Shown here: positions 1 through 10,960 of the stretch, in pieces
Layout of the letters: every line of letters starts with the position of its first letter
Position numbering within the stretch: the first letter of the stretch is position 1
Assembly (NCBI RefSeq): GCF_905404315.1
Contig: NC_066269.1
Span: forward strand, 15,196,501 to 15,260,500
Origin: Leptidea sinapis
Lineage: Eukaryota; Arthropoda; Insecta; Lepidoptera; Pieridae
Length of the DNA stretch: 64,000 nucleotides
Reading direction: 5' to 3'
The notes under the pieces: generated by a model
What the model was told of the DNA's origin: nothing
Database searches by the model: none
What the model saw: the letters and a program-made list of their open reading frames with translations, nothing else
Position numbers and translations under genes: made by a program

Positions 1-32
1 TATACCAGCATGCATATTTATATGATATTAAT

Positions 33-526
33 TATAGCTGACCCAGCAAACGTTGTGTTGCCATATTAAGTAATAAAAAAATCAATAGTTAAAATTTTTG
101 GGGCATAAAGAATAGATGACGACTGTTTCTCAGACCTACCAAATATATCGTACTACAATAATTATTATATTCGATTGCCATCTTGCAACTCTATTGCGGA
201 TCTGTGGATGGAACAGAATAATATAAAAATAGCGATACAAAATTAGGTATTGATCGTAGACAAGTAAAAATTTGATGATGTATGTATTTTTAATGCTGAT
301 TGAATTATTATTAATAGTAAAATAAAAATAAAAAAATTGTCAAAAAAAGAAAAAATAATTTAGGAGTTGGTGACCTTTATCATTTAGGGGTATGAAAAAT
401 AGATGTTGGCCGCTTCTCAGACCTATCCGATATACACACAAAATTTCATACAAATCGGTTCAGCTGTTTCGGAGGAGTGTAGTAACAAACACTGTTTCAC
501 GAGAATTTCATAATATATATTAGATA
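33..526 (-). mobile_element. Helitron-like non-autonomous repeat (family R2), copy 1
   Basis: The left boundary reads TAGCTGACCCAGCAAACG, which recurs at 43607 and, reversed, at 13165. The right part carries the motif GTTTCGGAGGAGTGT shared with the other copies. Read on the minus strand, the family ends in GGGTCAGCTAG followed by T in three of four copies, the CTRR-T arrangement expected of Helitrons; this copy ends CTATA instead. Sequence similarity between copies is seen directly, while assignment to Helitrons is inference from the termini. No coding sequence is present. Confidence 0.45.
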
Positions 527-904
527 AATTTTTTTTTAGAGTTGAGACGTCAAATCAAAAGACTTATTGCCAGGGTCTCAAATATGATTTACAACATATC
601 ATATCAAAAATACAAGTTACAATGCAACAAAGTCCTCAAACAACTATTATTATTTATGGCACGAATTCTAAATGTAATAAAAGAGCATTGAGCTGAAAAT
701 GTCGTTTTGCTTTCCGTGACACATGCCTGTAACATCTGGCAAGCATAACAGAGTTGCAAATCCCATTTCAAAATGGCTGAGGTTTTAGACGTGGCGCTAT
801 TTTAAAGAATACAAAATAAAATGTTAAACTACTTGTATGATATTCTTACTGGCTCTTATTTTTGTAAGCATAGGGTAAATAAAAAAACCAGAGATAGGCA
901 AGTT

Positions 905-1236
905 TCATTCGAGCACCCGGAGTTCTGTACTCAATAACTTTTGATTTATATTAATTTACATTTAATTTTTTGACTGACTCGTGTAAGCCATTGACTATTT
1001 GACGTTTGAATATCTTTGTTGCATCATTTTATATATTATATTGTAATTGAAATGATTTGTAAAACGATGAAAATGTAAATGTTGATTTAAAAGAGTGACT
1101 ATGAGTTTCTTGCCAATTCTTCTCATGAGCTCAACCCTTTACGATTTGGCTGTTAATTCAATAAGAAAAGTATTTTCTTGACATTCATAAGTGTCCGTGA
1201 CCTACATGAATAATGTGATTTTGATTTGATAATAAT
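905..1236 (+). mobile_element. LINE 3' end (family LINE-A), non-coding tail
   Basis: The block contains GAGTTTCTTGCCAATTC and CTTGACATTCATAAGTGTC and ends in a TTTTGATTTGA-like tail. The same signals occur in reverse at 1790-2110 and 49095-49500 and more divergently at 54470-54790. This is how 5'-truncated LINE 3' untranslated regions look in insect genomes. No reverse transcriptase codons remain. Orientation follows from the tail. Confidence 0.5.
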
Positions 1237-1789
1237 ATGAAAGCAAATAACTAAAAATTAAAACCAATACTAAATAAAACTATAATATACATCAAAAAAA
1301 ATAAGTAAGCAAAACGTAAATACCTGCTTTTTATCAATTACTAAATCGGTGAACAATTATCTTTAATTTGAAATAGAATGTACAATAAAAGAATCGTTAT
1401 ATCTTTTTATTGAAGATACATTTTTATCCAACGCGCACAACCAAGATTACGGAACAAAACTCCCTAGGGAACAATTGTAATAGAAACTTAACAGGAAAAT
1501 TCCTGGAAATTCATAAACTAAACTGTATCTAACATAAGTCTTTGAGTGGTCTCTCGTCGACATTTTTTTGTCCATTTTTCTGAAACTTTATGTTGGAAAA
1601 CCGACTGTTCTTGTTAGCCAAGGCTGAATTCAGCTATTACTAAAGTCGCATTTCACATCAAACCATAATTTAATTACGTGCTTCTCACTCTATTGTGGAG
1701 AGGAAACGTTGATGTCAGGGCTGAGCCACATACGTTGAAAGGGCCTTTAGGGTCTATTGGTATCAATCAATCAAATGATGGCAAAAAGA
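1237..1789. other. No recognised feature (553 bp)
   Basis: AT-rich sequence without a frame of note, terminal repeats or a recognisable repeat family member. I see nothing to annotate. Confidence 0.5.
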
Positions 1790-2110
1790 TTTACTAATAA
1801 AGTCAAAAAATTACACTTATGAGTGTCAAAAATTAAACCATAATACCATTTACCACCACTTCGCCAAAAGTTTAATTTAATGAGGAGTGGCAAGAAACTC
1901 TTTGCCATTTTTATATTAATATATTTTACAGTTTAATTATTTTACAATTTATTTGAATTACAATCTATGTAAAGCCATGCAACAATAATAATCAAAGAAT
2001 ATACTCGTGTAAGTTAAATTTCAAATGTGTCTTAATTTAAAAAAAGACTACAAGAGGTATCAATCCATACACACTATAAATAAATAAGGTTTTATGAGAC
2101 CATTATATAT
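1790..2110 (-). mobile_element. LINE 3' end (LINE-A), reverse copy
   Basis: Reverse-orientation relative of 905-1236: CACTTATGAGTGTCAAAA at the left corresponds to the tail side, and TGGCAAGAAACTC to the body. The right part (ACAAGAGGTATCAATCCATACAC) matches ATGTATCAATCCACACA at the right end of the 49 kb copy. Only a non-coding 3' region is present. Confidence 0.5.
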
Positions 2111-2960
2111 CTCACGATTCACAAAATTTTTTACTGTATTTTGAATTAGTTAAATGTTTGAATCTCAGTAGATATTAAGGTTTTACATTAGGATTACCGT
2201 TATTTATTGGGATGTATGATATATATCGCGACACACGAGGTCAGCCATGTAGATTCAAGAACACACATAATTTACTCCTATAAAAAAATATATGTCAATA
2301 GGCATAGCCATATTTAGAGTCTAAATAATATACCAACACTAGATACCAAGATAATTCAGATAAATTTAGTTCTTTTATTCTATAATCGAACTTCTATTGA
2401 ACACCCAACCAGTAAGTTTTTCGTTACGCGATATACTAAATACCTAAAGCAGGCAGTTCCGATAATGCTTACTCAAGGCTAGAAGAATACGTTCAATTTC
2501 TATAACAAAATTTATTTGTCAAGGTTATACGACCACACTAAAAATAAACAATTACTATGCATATCGTTCTTAAATATGACCATCGCAATTTGACATCTTT
2601 AACACGTCCTGGGTAGGCAAGCATAAGAAACTTCGAACTGTCAACTGCAGCTGTCACATATTAAACCAACGAAAGAAATTATACCTACATTATGATTTAT
2701 GAGTAATTATTATGACGTGTCTCGTTCACTTAGTGTCCGAGTTTCAACCTTATTGCACTCCCATAAGAGTGTTGACATCACACATGACGTGATTCATGAT
2801 TGTGAGATATAAAATATGACATTTCCGGAAATAAAAATATATTGTTCACTATACGTACGGCACTCTTTGATGGCCGTTTTGACGTTAGTCCACTCATGAA
2901 GTTTCGTATTATTTAATAATTACATTGAAGAAGCAAATTACTGTTCTTTATTAAGAAAAT
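2111..2960. other. No recognised feature (850 bp)
   Basis: AT-rich sequence. No frame, tandem repeat or shared dispersed repeat was identified before the transposase relic that starts near 2977. Confidence 0.4.
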
Positions 2961-2976
2961 AAACTTCACTCACCAA

Positions 2977-3878
2977 AAAAGAGAAAACGAGTAAAACCAG
3001 TCGTAGGCATCCATAGCTTTGATGCCGATGCCATCCGTAGATATAGTTTTTTACGGCAAGTGAAAGAAATTGAAAATTGACAAAATATTGTATTTTTGGA
3101 TGAAACATGGCTTAATGCTAACCATACTGTAAACCGTTCTTGAACCGATGACACTGCAGCATCTTAGTCCAAAGTTCCTGTTGGTAAAGGATCGCGACTT
3201 ATAATTTGTCACGCCGGAACCATCAACGGGTTTGTCGAAGGTTTTCTCATGGCATGGCTCAAAAACCACTGGAGACTATCATGAAGAAATGAATGGAGAA
3301 AAGTTTACTGAATGGTTTACCTTACTGTTGTATAGCCTCCCTGAACCATCTATTATAATTAAGGACAACGCCCCATACCACTCTATGCAAATTGACAAGC
3401 CACCTGCCCAATCCCAAAAGAAAGCTGACATCGTCATATGGCTTCAAAAAAATGGCGTAGATGCAAACATAAATATGTTAAAAGCGGAATTAGTACGTCT
3501 TTTAAAAGAAAACAAACCAACCAAGATCCGATACGTCATTGACGAAATAGGGTTAGAACATGGGCACATAGTTATACGGTTACCGCCTTACCATTGTGAA
3601 TATATTGCAATTGAGTTGATGTGGGCTGAAATAAAGGGATATGCTGCATGACGCAACTGTCAGAACCCCCATTTACCACAACAAAAATGTTAAAAATATT
3701 AGAAGAAGTTTGTGAACATGTGAGTCAAGGAGACTGGGAAAAGAGACTGGGTTACATTAATAATGGAAGATTATGATAGAGATGTGAAAATATATAATAT
3801 ATTAGAAAACGAACTTATAATGTAGGTGATGATAGCAGTGACGACAGTGAAAATATCAGTATGGACGAATTTGATTAA
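2977..3878 (+). pseudogene. Decayed IS630/Tc1-superfamily transposase (DDE_3-type)
   Basis: The N-terminal piece (from about 2977) reads PKKRKRVKPVVGIHSFDADA in one frame and then hits a stop near 3080. A block from about 3084 carries FLDETWLNANH with the first catalytic aspartate, then two in-frame stops near 3141 and 3165. A frameshift near 3240 leads to the longest intact stretch (to 3651) with KTTGDYHEEMNGEKFTEWF, the second aspartate in KDNAPYHS and the glutamate in IELMWAEIKGY. An acidic C-terminus (DDSSDDSENISMDEFD) closes with TAA at 3876-3878. The N-terminal DNA-binding half is much shorter than in family members I know, suggesting an internal deletion. With stops, a frameshift and a deletion it cannot encode an active enzyme. 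The family call rests on the DDE blocks; no clear terminal repeats were found. Confidence 0.85.
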
Positions 3879-4931
3879 ATCTGGCCTTTTGTTACACCTT
3901 TTTTTGGTCTCTTTTTTGTATTCATATGTTTCTTATGTGCATATAAAGTATGTATATTCATTTTCATTCCAATATTAGGTTCGTTTAAATATATTAAGTA
4001 AACATTTATATTTTCGTTTTATAAAACCTTTTTAATCAGGTACTACTTGCAACAAAAACTAACAGATTTTAGGCTATCATTGGCGCTAATTTGAAACGAT
4101 ACCCAAAAAACATAAGAAAATATATTGTTATAACTACAGGGTTCAAAATACACATCATGCAGAGTTCTCGATGACAGGATAATCTAGACAACACAACGAG
4201 CGCTTGTTCATGAGCATGAGCGAGGAGGCGTCACCTCCTTATAGCTCTAGTATATTTAATAATCTCATAAAAAACTTGTACTATCAGTAATTGTTGAAAT
4301 GATTAGACCTACATTTATGAGATGCCAAAAATGTAATAACAAGAATAAGACAACTTTAGAATGGAGTATGTTGATACTGGAATCAAATATAGACAAATAA
4401 TCGAAAGTCTCCTGCAAAATGAATTAAATACTGCAGAGCCAAATTGAAATGTGAACCTGAATTATTGTGTTTCGTATCATGTAGGTTATTTTGTGTTGCA
4501 TCTAACATGTCTAACGAACGACAACAATCGAATCAATATGGCACTGATAGTTTTAGCATTCATTCGCTAGATATATTGTAAACAACGATTCAAGTCGGTT
4601 AGATTCCCGCTTCGTTCATAAATTTTGGTTACAAATTTAATTTGTATAATTAATCTCAGATATTAAAAATAACAAATTATCTAAACAACGATACAAAATA
4701 CCGTTAACGAGAAAAAATTTCACGAACTCGGGAACTGACTTTAATGATATAATTTTTTTCAAGTAAATTTCATCAATGGTGCAAACAGAGCTCATTTTTC
4801 TAATTTTAACAAAATAGAAGTCAATTCATATTTGATATTACTTTTGCACCACATGTGTTATAAAGTTTTTTGGTTGACAAAGTATATCTAGCCGCTATTG
4901 ACTCATTGTGTATGACGTTCGAGATTTAGTA
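3879..4931. other. No recognised feature after the transposase relic
   Basis: AT-rich. The right terminal inverted repeat of the upstream transposon should lie here if it survives, but I could not pair it with a left end. A small GC-richer patch at about 4190-4250 contains GAGCATGAGCGAGGAGG and has no assigned identity. Confidence 0.35.
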
Positions 4932-5240
4932 CTTTTTTTTATGAAAGTAAGGGACGAGACGAGCAGGACTTTCAGCATGCATGCTGCTCAGGATTATTGA
5001 AAAACCCAAAAATTCTGAGCGGCAATACAACTTAAAAATTCACGTAAACGTTCAGCATCTTGATGTATAAGAGTTCAAGTCTCATTTGCCCAATAATTTC
5101 ACTAGGTACGTAAGGCGCGCTTCAGACCGAAACACTATAATTCTTACAAATTACTGCTTCACGGCAGAAATAGGCGTCAATGTAAATGGGTACCAATCCA
5201 TAATCTAGCCGGCATCCGGTGCAAAAGAGCCACCCACATG
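4932..5240 (-). repeat. R1 SINE-like repeat, copy 1
   Basis: First of about 18 copies. Read on the minus strand, R1 starts ACCAGTGGGAGGCTCC and ends in CATAAAAAAA, so the A-rich end gives the orientation, as in a retroposed element. Conserved inner blocks are TCTGAGCGGCA, GTCTCATTTGCCCA and GCTTCACGGCAGAAATAGG. This copy is divergent, with a replaced middle. No RNA polymerase III A or B boxes are evident, so the origin of its head is unknown. Confidence 0.75.
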
Positions 5241-6360
5241 TATTTGATGAGAGAATCAAATGATGGTCAGTTGACACACACCATATTGATACATAACCAC
5301 ATTATCCCGACAATTTAGGATTTTTTCCGGATTATAAAACCAATGTCCGGTTACAACTTTCCGTCATTTCCTTATCCAGCTAAGAGAGTCCTTTTATAAA
5401 GTGCAAATGAAATAGGATTCATTGAATTGATAAGCATTGCTTACAGGAATTTGTAAACAAGATCCAAGCATCGTGACTAATACTACTTTATTTCTTAACG
5501 ATACCAATAAATAATCGTGGGATTACTTCGCTAATACAATCACTAACAACATGTTCGATCCTTTGAGGAAATTTCGAATTAAGCTTGAGAGCCTAACTAC
5601 GAGAAATGTTGTTTACTTTTTTTTCTCATCGTGTGGTGTCGATTTTTGACTATATTACTTACAATAATTTAATATCTGAAAATGAATATTCTCGATTGAC
5701 AACTTTTTAGACTTTAATTGTGTTTAAGAAATCTTAACAATAACATATTTCACTCAATTTATTAACTATTAAAAAAAAAACAAAAAATAACGATTGGTTA
5801 CGTATGCTCCTAAGAAAAATATGTAAATAGCGGTGATAATAATGGATATAATGTTTTGCCAACTATCTTGCAAACCTTTAATTACTTCTTCTTTATGTGG
5901 GATATATAACTAAAATCTTCGCTATAATAATTATAATATTAATATCTTTTTTAGGAACTTTTATTTTATCAAGTATATTTGATCAAACTTCTATCGTCAG
6001 CTCATCAGAACTAGCGCCAAAGCCTCGAATATTTTAAAGCTTAATTTAAAAATGAAATTTTGCTTATCAGAGCTTACTTTTAGCTTATTTTAAGTAACAC
6101 TAAAAGCTCAGCTCTGCGTAATCAGAAAAATAATGGTTTGTTAACGAGAGTGTTTTGCAATCGTAACTAATTTTAGCCAGGAGCTCTCAACAACTAAAAC
6201 TGGATAAAATCTCTTTTTAAGTTCTTCTTTGAAGAACTTCTCTGAGTAACCCAAAAATAATTTAATGTATTATGCTCTTAATTTATTAATAAATGAAATA
6301 AAAAGTCAGTAAAAAGAATGTAAACAACATTAATGTAAAAAGTAAGAATGCAAAATTTAA
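5241..6360. other. No recognised feature (about 1.1 kb)
   Basis: AT-rich with many short A and T runs. No credible frame, array or shared repeat seen. Confidence 0.45.
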
Positions 6361-6515
6361 TGACGTGTTAATCAATATCATTTATTCAAACAAAACAAAT
6401 CTTATAACTATATTTACAATACTTTATAGCTTTCTGTTTTATAATAGATTAATTTTTAATATGTACCTAGATATAGTTTTCTAATGTTGTAAAATAAAAT
6501 AAATAAATAAATACT
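6361..6515 (+). mobile_element. Probable LINE tail
   Basis: The block ends in AATAAATAAATAAATA after a polyadenylation-like AAATAAAA, a common form of insect LINE 3' end. No codons are recognisable, and the left limit is arbitrary. Confidence 0.3.
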
Positions 6516-6539
6516 ATGATTACATTAAATTAAAGCTAG

Positions 6540-6587
6540 GAATATCTTTATTTATAAGTACGCTTGTACTTATAAATAAAGATATTC
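6540..6587. repeat. Perfect 22-bp hairpin with a 4-base loop
   Basis: The left arm GAATATCTTTATTTATAAG continues to GTAC; after the loop GCTT the right arm repeats it exactly in reverse complement, ending ATAAAGATATTC. All 22 pairs match. It lies directly before the short frame that starts at 6588. A palindromic transposon junction or replication-generated palindrome is as likely as a functional RNA hairpin. Confidence 0.9.
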
Positions 6588-6794
6588 ATGCGAAATTATT
6601 CCTTAACCATTACAAAATATTCAAAAATGCACTACGTTAATCTTCAAGTTTTCATTTCTGCCGGCACTCCCGAAGTACAACCCGTTTCTTTTAATGTGTG
6701 CGTTAGTGAGTGGTTTAATATTCAAAATACTAAGGAGCTAATTCCAAGCGTGGCTGACTATTTACAACTTGTCAATCAAAATCAGTTACAGTAA
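6588..6794 (+). CDS. Uncharacterised 68-codon frame abutting a hairpin
   Basis: An ATG at 6588 directly follows the perfect palindrome at 6540-6587, and the frame runs to TAA at 6792-6794. I do not recognise the product. The second half (AGTPEVQPVSFNVCVSEWF and then a hydrophilic C-terminus rich in Q and N) is less AT-biased than its surroundings and resembles coding sequence more than noise. There is no signal peptide or obvious membrane segment. It might be a true small gene, an exon of a larger gene with the real start elsewhere, or a relic of a transposon protein. No splice sites strong enough to decide were seen. Expression is unproven. Confidence 0.25.
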   Translation: MRNYSLTITKYSKMHYVNLQVFISAGTPEVQPVSFNVCVSEWFNIQNTKELIPSVADYLQLVNQNQLQ

Positions 6795-6799
6795 CAATA

Positions 6800-8000
6800 G
6801 ATTCGCTTTCATTTTTTATCTTGATGTATCTCCGTTAGGGATGTTCTTCTGTCCTGCTCTCTTTGTTCGTCTAGTACGCTAGTATTGTACGTGTATACGT
6901 GTTAATGGAGAGAAGGAAGAAATTTCGCTGAGTTTCGTTCACCATTGTGGACAAGGCTTTATAGTAAGGAAATGTATTCGTTTTAAGACCACAAACGCTC
7001 ACTGAGAGGAAAATCAGCATTCGTTTCTTTGCATCACATCCACATTGCATCTGATAGTGAAATAAAGAATGTCTTATAATGAGAAATTATTTTATTATGC
7101 TTACTTAAGTGGGAAAATTTCTTTCAAATAAATTGTATAGCGTTTCCTCCGCCGTATCGACGTTTTAATAACATCTGATGGCATTTAATTAGATGTTGCA
7201 TGATAATTTGATTCTTCCATAAAAAAATACTTAATTTTGACAGTCGAAACTATTCTTTATAAATTGAATAGCACACGAGGGCGCAGTTCGGGTCTTTGTT
7301 AATATTCTAGTTTTAAAACGTTTGTTTGACATTTTACACCTGAGAATAAGTAATCATTCAAAGATTTTACCAAAAAAGTGTTAAGTCTTTTAAAAAGTAC
7401 TTTATTTAAGCTCGTAAGCTCTTTTTTAGTCGCTTTTATGAAAGATAACACTAATATTAACAAGTTTATTTCACAAATGGATAATAACACCAGAGTTGAC
7501 CAATATTATTTTTCTTAAAATTAGTACAGTAACATTACTCATGTCAAGTTTTCCCAGTCCGAGTCATTGACCCTCATCACAGTCTGTTTCTTGTATTCGG
7601 ACAAGGACGTAAATTCACGAGAATTCGTGTAAATGTTTTATACGATTTATTGCCTTCGTTCTGTTTGAGTAAGATAATCTTTGATAGATTTTGGAAAAAT
7701 CATTTGTTCATTGCTTTCGATTTCAACAAATTTTTATTTTCATTTATTAAAAGAACAACAAATACATATAGTAAATCTAGCTTAATTAATAATAGTATTA
7801 AATCATATTACTTACTGTTTTTTACAATAGTATTATTATAATTTAAATTATAAAACCAAGGAAAACTAAGTAAGTTTATTTTAAGGTATGTAAATAAATT
7901 TAATAAAGTATATAAATTTTCACCATGTTAATGTTAATTTTAAGCTGTTTATATATCATATAGATTGCCTTTTCACTACAAACATAATATTATTTATTCA
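6800..8000. other. No recognised feature (about 1.2 kb)
   Basis: AT-rich. Short frames at 7299-7490 and 7650-7841 are low-complexity and lysine-, leucine- or phenylalanine-rich, as expected by chance in such sequence. Confidence 0.45.
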
Positions 8001-8159
8001 AATCTACGACGGCCTTACAAATAAACTTGATAATAAACATATTCTTCTATAAAATATCGATGTGTATTCACGCAAAATTCATATCCGTGTCAACGACACA
8101 GCCTCTTTCCGATTTGTTATTATTTTTACTTCGAACACTGAGATTTTTAACTGTAACTT

Positions 8160-8473
8160 ATTTTTTATGAAAATAATGGACGAGATGAGCAGGAGGTTCA
8201 GCCGATGGAAGTTAATACGCCCTGCCCTTTACAATGGACTGCCGCTCAGGAGTCTAAAAAATTCCAAAAATTCTGAACGGCACAACAACTGCGCTCGTCA
8301 GTTTGAGACATAAGATGTTAAGTCTTATTTGCTCAATAATTTCACTGGCTACGGCTCCCTTCAGGCCGAAACAGAATAATCCTTACACATTACTGCTTGA
8401 CGGCAGAAATAGGCGCCGTTGTGATACCCATAATCTAGTGGGCATCCTGTGCAAAGGAGCTTCCCGCTGGAAA
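8160..8473 (-). repeat. R1 SINE-like repeat, copy 2
   Basis: Nearly full length, from TTTTTTATGAAAATAATGG to GGAGCTTCCCGCTGG. The inner hairpin arms GCCGCTCAGGAG and TTCTGAACGGC are still recognisable. Short frames read through it are artefacts of the repeat. Confidence 0.85.
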
Positions 8474-8907
8474 CTATACTGCAAAATATAAAAAAAAAAC
8501 TACTTAGATCCTATATTAAACGTAATAATGTACTTAATATGAAGTTATTTACCATAATAATAATATTGATTTTAAAGTTCCGCATTCAGTAATATTATAT
8601 TAAATTTAATTCCCATTCAAACAGTATATTGAAAGTTTTACAACGTTGATAAGAACACGATTTTTCCATCAACTTGTCCGTGAAATAGAGACTTGAGGAA
8701 ACTTATTATTCTTACCGCATCTCTCAGATTCTCATTCTCAGGAAAAAGATTTCCTGGTTATTCAAGTAATTTTTAGAGGAATGTAAAAGTTTATTGTTAT
8801 TGTTGTATTAAGACATAAACAAATATTCTTATAGGATACCTTTTTAATGAAATGAGATGACAATAACTCATTAATAGCAACAGCAGAGGAGGCTAATGGA
8901 ATACATA

Positions 8908-9004
8908 AGTTCAAAGTCAAACTCAAAAATATTTTGTTGACATAAAAATCAACAGATCGCTCGACAACGTCAGTCACCAAAAATACAATTCAAATACATG
9001 CTAA
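8908..9004 (-). mobile_element. LINE 3' terminal fragment (family LINE-B)
   Basis: The reverse complement holds GAGCGATCTGTTGA and then a TTTTTGAGTTTGACTTTGA tail; the same arrangement is present on the plus strand at 42285-42406. Only the last ~100 bases of the LINE are present. Confidence 0.6.
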
Positions 9005-9298
9005 TTACACGAAAGTTTAAACATATTATATATTTTAAAAGTAATGCAATCCAGTAAAAGAAAACGAGGCTGAACCATAAAATCCATAAAAAAAAACAAC
9101 AATAATTCAATTTCACATTGTAATATCCTTCACGTAATCTTCAACACTGTAAAAAGCCTTCGACATAATTCTGTGTTTAATAAAAGATTTAATTTTTTTT
9201 ATTGATAATTCAGATACACTTTTTGGTAATTTATTGTTAAACACCAACGATTAAAAGCTAAGTGTGGATGTGATATATTAAAATATATATCCACCACA

Positions 9299-9533
9299 GA
9301 TAATTTATACGTCTAGAATCTAGATAGAGTCTCTTGCTGTTAAAACCGATAAAAACAGACCAGGAATATTAGTTTAGTGTGCGTGACAAGCTACGTCTTA
9401 CACTAGCGATTTGTATGACACTTTGTGTTAGTGTAGGTGCAATTCGCAAAATAAAGGTTAGTTCGAAATTCAAATTTATTTGACGGTTTCACAGCTGTCA
9501 AAGTCTATCTAGATGTATAAATGATCTAAGATA
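9299..9533. mobile_element. MITE family R6, full-length copy
   Basis: The left end GATAATTTATACGTCTAGA and right end TCTAGATGTATAAATGATC are inverted versions of each other, giving terminal inverted repeats of about 20-25 bp. Inner blocks (GTGCGTGACAAGCTACG, TGACAGCTGTGAAA and variants) recur at 19540, 28692, 29751 and 51966. No coding capacity, so movement would have needed a transposase supplied from elsewhere. Confidence 0.7.
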
Positions 9534-9580
9534 TTCAAAATATAATTAAGTAATACCAATAGAGGTAGCAACTGAGTTGA

Positions 9581-9863
9581 GATGCCGGCTAGATGATGGG
9601 TACCACAACGGCTCCTATTTCTGCCGTGAGGCAGTAAATGTGTAAGCATAATTGTGTTTCAGTCTGAAGGGCGCTGTATCTAGTGAAATTACTGGGCCAA
9701 CGAGACTTAACATCTTATGTCTCAAGGTGACAAGTGCAATTGTAGTGCTGCTTAGAATTTTTGGATTTTTCAAGAATCCTGAGCATTGAAATGGCCAGGG
9801 CATATCAATTACTATCCGCTGAACGTCCTGCTCGTCTCTACCCTTATTATCATTTAAAAAAAC
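9581..9863 (+). repeat. R1 SINE-like repeat, copy 3
   Basis: Starts at GATGCCGGCTAGATGATGG and ends at CATTTAAAAAAAC on the plus strand. The first 30 or so bases of the family consensus are degraded. Confidence 0.8.
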
Positions 9864-10532
9864 GCTTACCACAGACTAAGTGAGTATAGGCTGCAACTTA
9901 TGTTTTCTGTAAGTACGCAGTACGCAAGCATCATCTCAATTTTATCATTATTATAATATTTTACCTTCACTAAGATTTAAATTTAAAATGAGAATATTGA
10001 TAAATGTTTACTCATAATACCAAAGTGTTTTTCCAATTTACCAACAGAAGCTTCGTACATTCACTGCCATTCATCTTTCTTTTATAAATTCTCTAAAGGT
10101 TTACGAAGATCGTTATCTTCGAAGCTTCGCTTGTACGTGCTGTGAAATAGAATACATATTTCTTCAATTTATTGTGAAATATTGAACAGCAGGTTCTCTA
10201 GTATATTTTGCATACATGAAATAAAATAGTACATCCTTACATAAGATGCCCAAGAAAGTAACAATATAAAATATATAATCTTGTTTATTTTTTTAAATGT
10301 AATTATTTGATAGAGCCAATTTATTTCGGTCTTGATTGTAGATAATCTAAAATTGTCATTACAAATAAAAGACATTGAAAGTACTATGCAAATATTCAAT
10401 GGGTATATTTTTTACAATAATGCAAGTATTTGTTGTTTGTTGAAATGAAACCGACAACTACGAAATGGCACCGAGATATCTCGATGGAAAGTGTTACACG
10501 TGTGGCGATAAAATATGTAAGGGACTAAAAAT

Positions 10533-10612
10533 TTAGATCATTTATACGTATATATAGACTGTGACACCTGTGAAATCATGGAATAAAATTGAGGTTGATA
10601 ATTAAATATTTT
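10533..10612. mobile_element. MITE R6 fragment
   Basis: TAGATCATTTATACGTAT followed by GACTGTGACACCTGTGAAA matches one end of R6. The rest of the element is missing. Confidence 0.5.
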
Positions 10613-10735
10613 TATTCATTCATTTTTTTAATAAGCTTACACTCTTTACCGTTTTTGGTAAAGTCGCTGGTGCTGTAATTTTGAATATAAAATATTTTAT
10701 ACTCAAGACTGAAATTTCAGCGTTACAAAAGCAAA

Positions 10736-10940
10736 AAAGTGCACAACATTTCAATCTTAACAGAATATTACATCAAATGAACCAGTTTCATTTCTGCTCG
10801 TCTCTTGAGTGCAATTGAGTGAACTCCAATTGCAGTGCTCTGTGATCTTATCATGTTTTCCATTGTAATGGAAAACTGTTCTTTCATTATTTCACTGAAA
10901 TGCTGGAATCGTGATGAAAATATTCTATCTCAGACATTTG
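10736..10940. repeat. Dispersed repeat R11, copy 1
   Basis: Contains TTTCATTTCTGCTCGTCTC and GTGCAATTGAGTGAA. A diverged relative is at 50745-50925. No terminal repeats or codons seen; its class is unknown. Confidence 0.4.
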
Positions 10941-10960
10941 TTTTTATATCATAATATGTA

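Noticed and set aside
10440..10520. Possible exon (EMKPTTTKWHRDISMESVTR) ending at a GTAAGG donor
   Set aside because: Only about 70 bases, no acceptor or start context; considered too weak to list as a feature.
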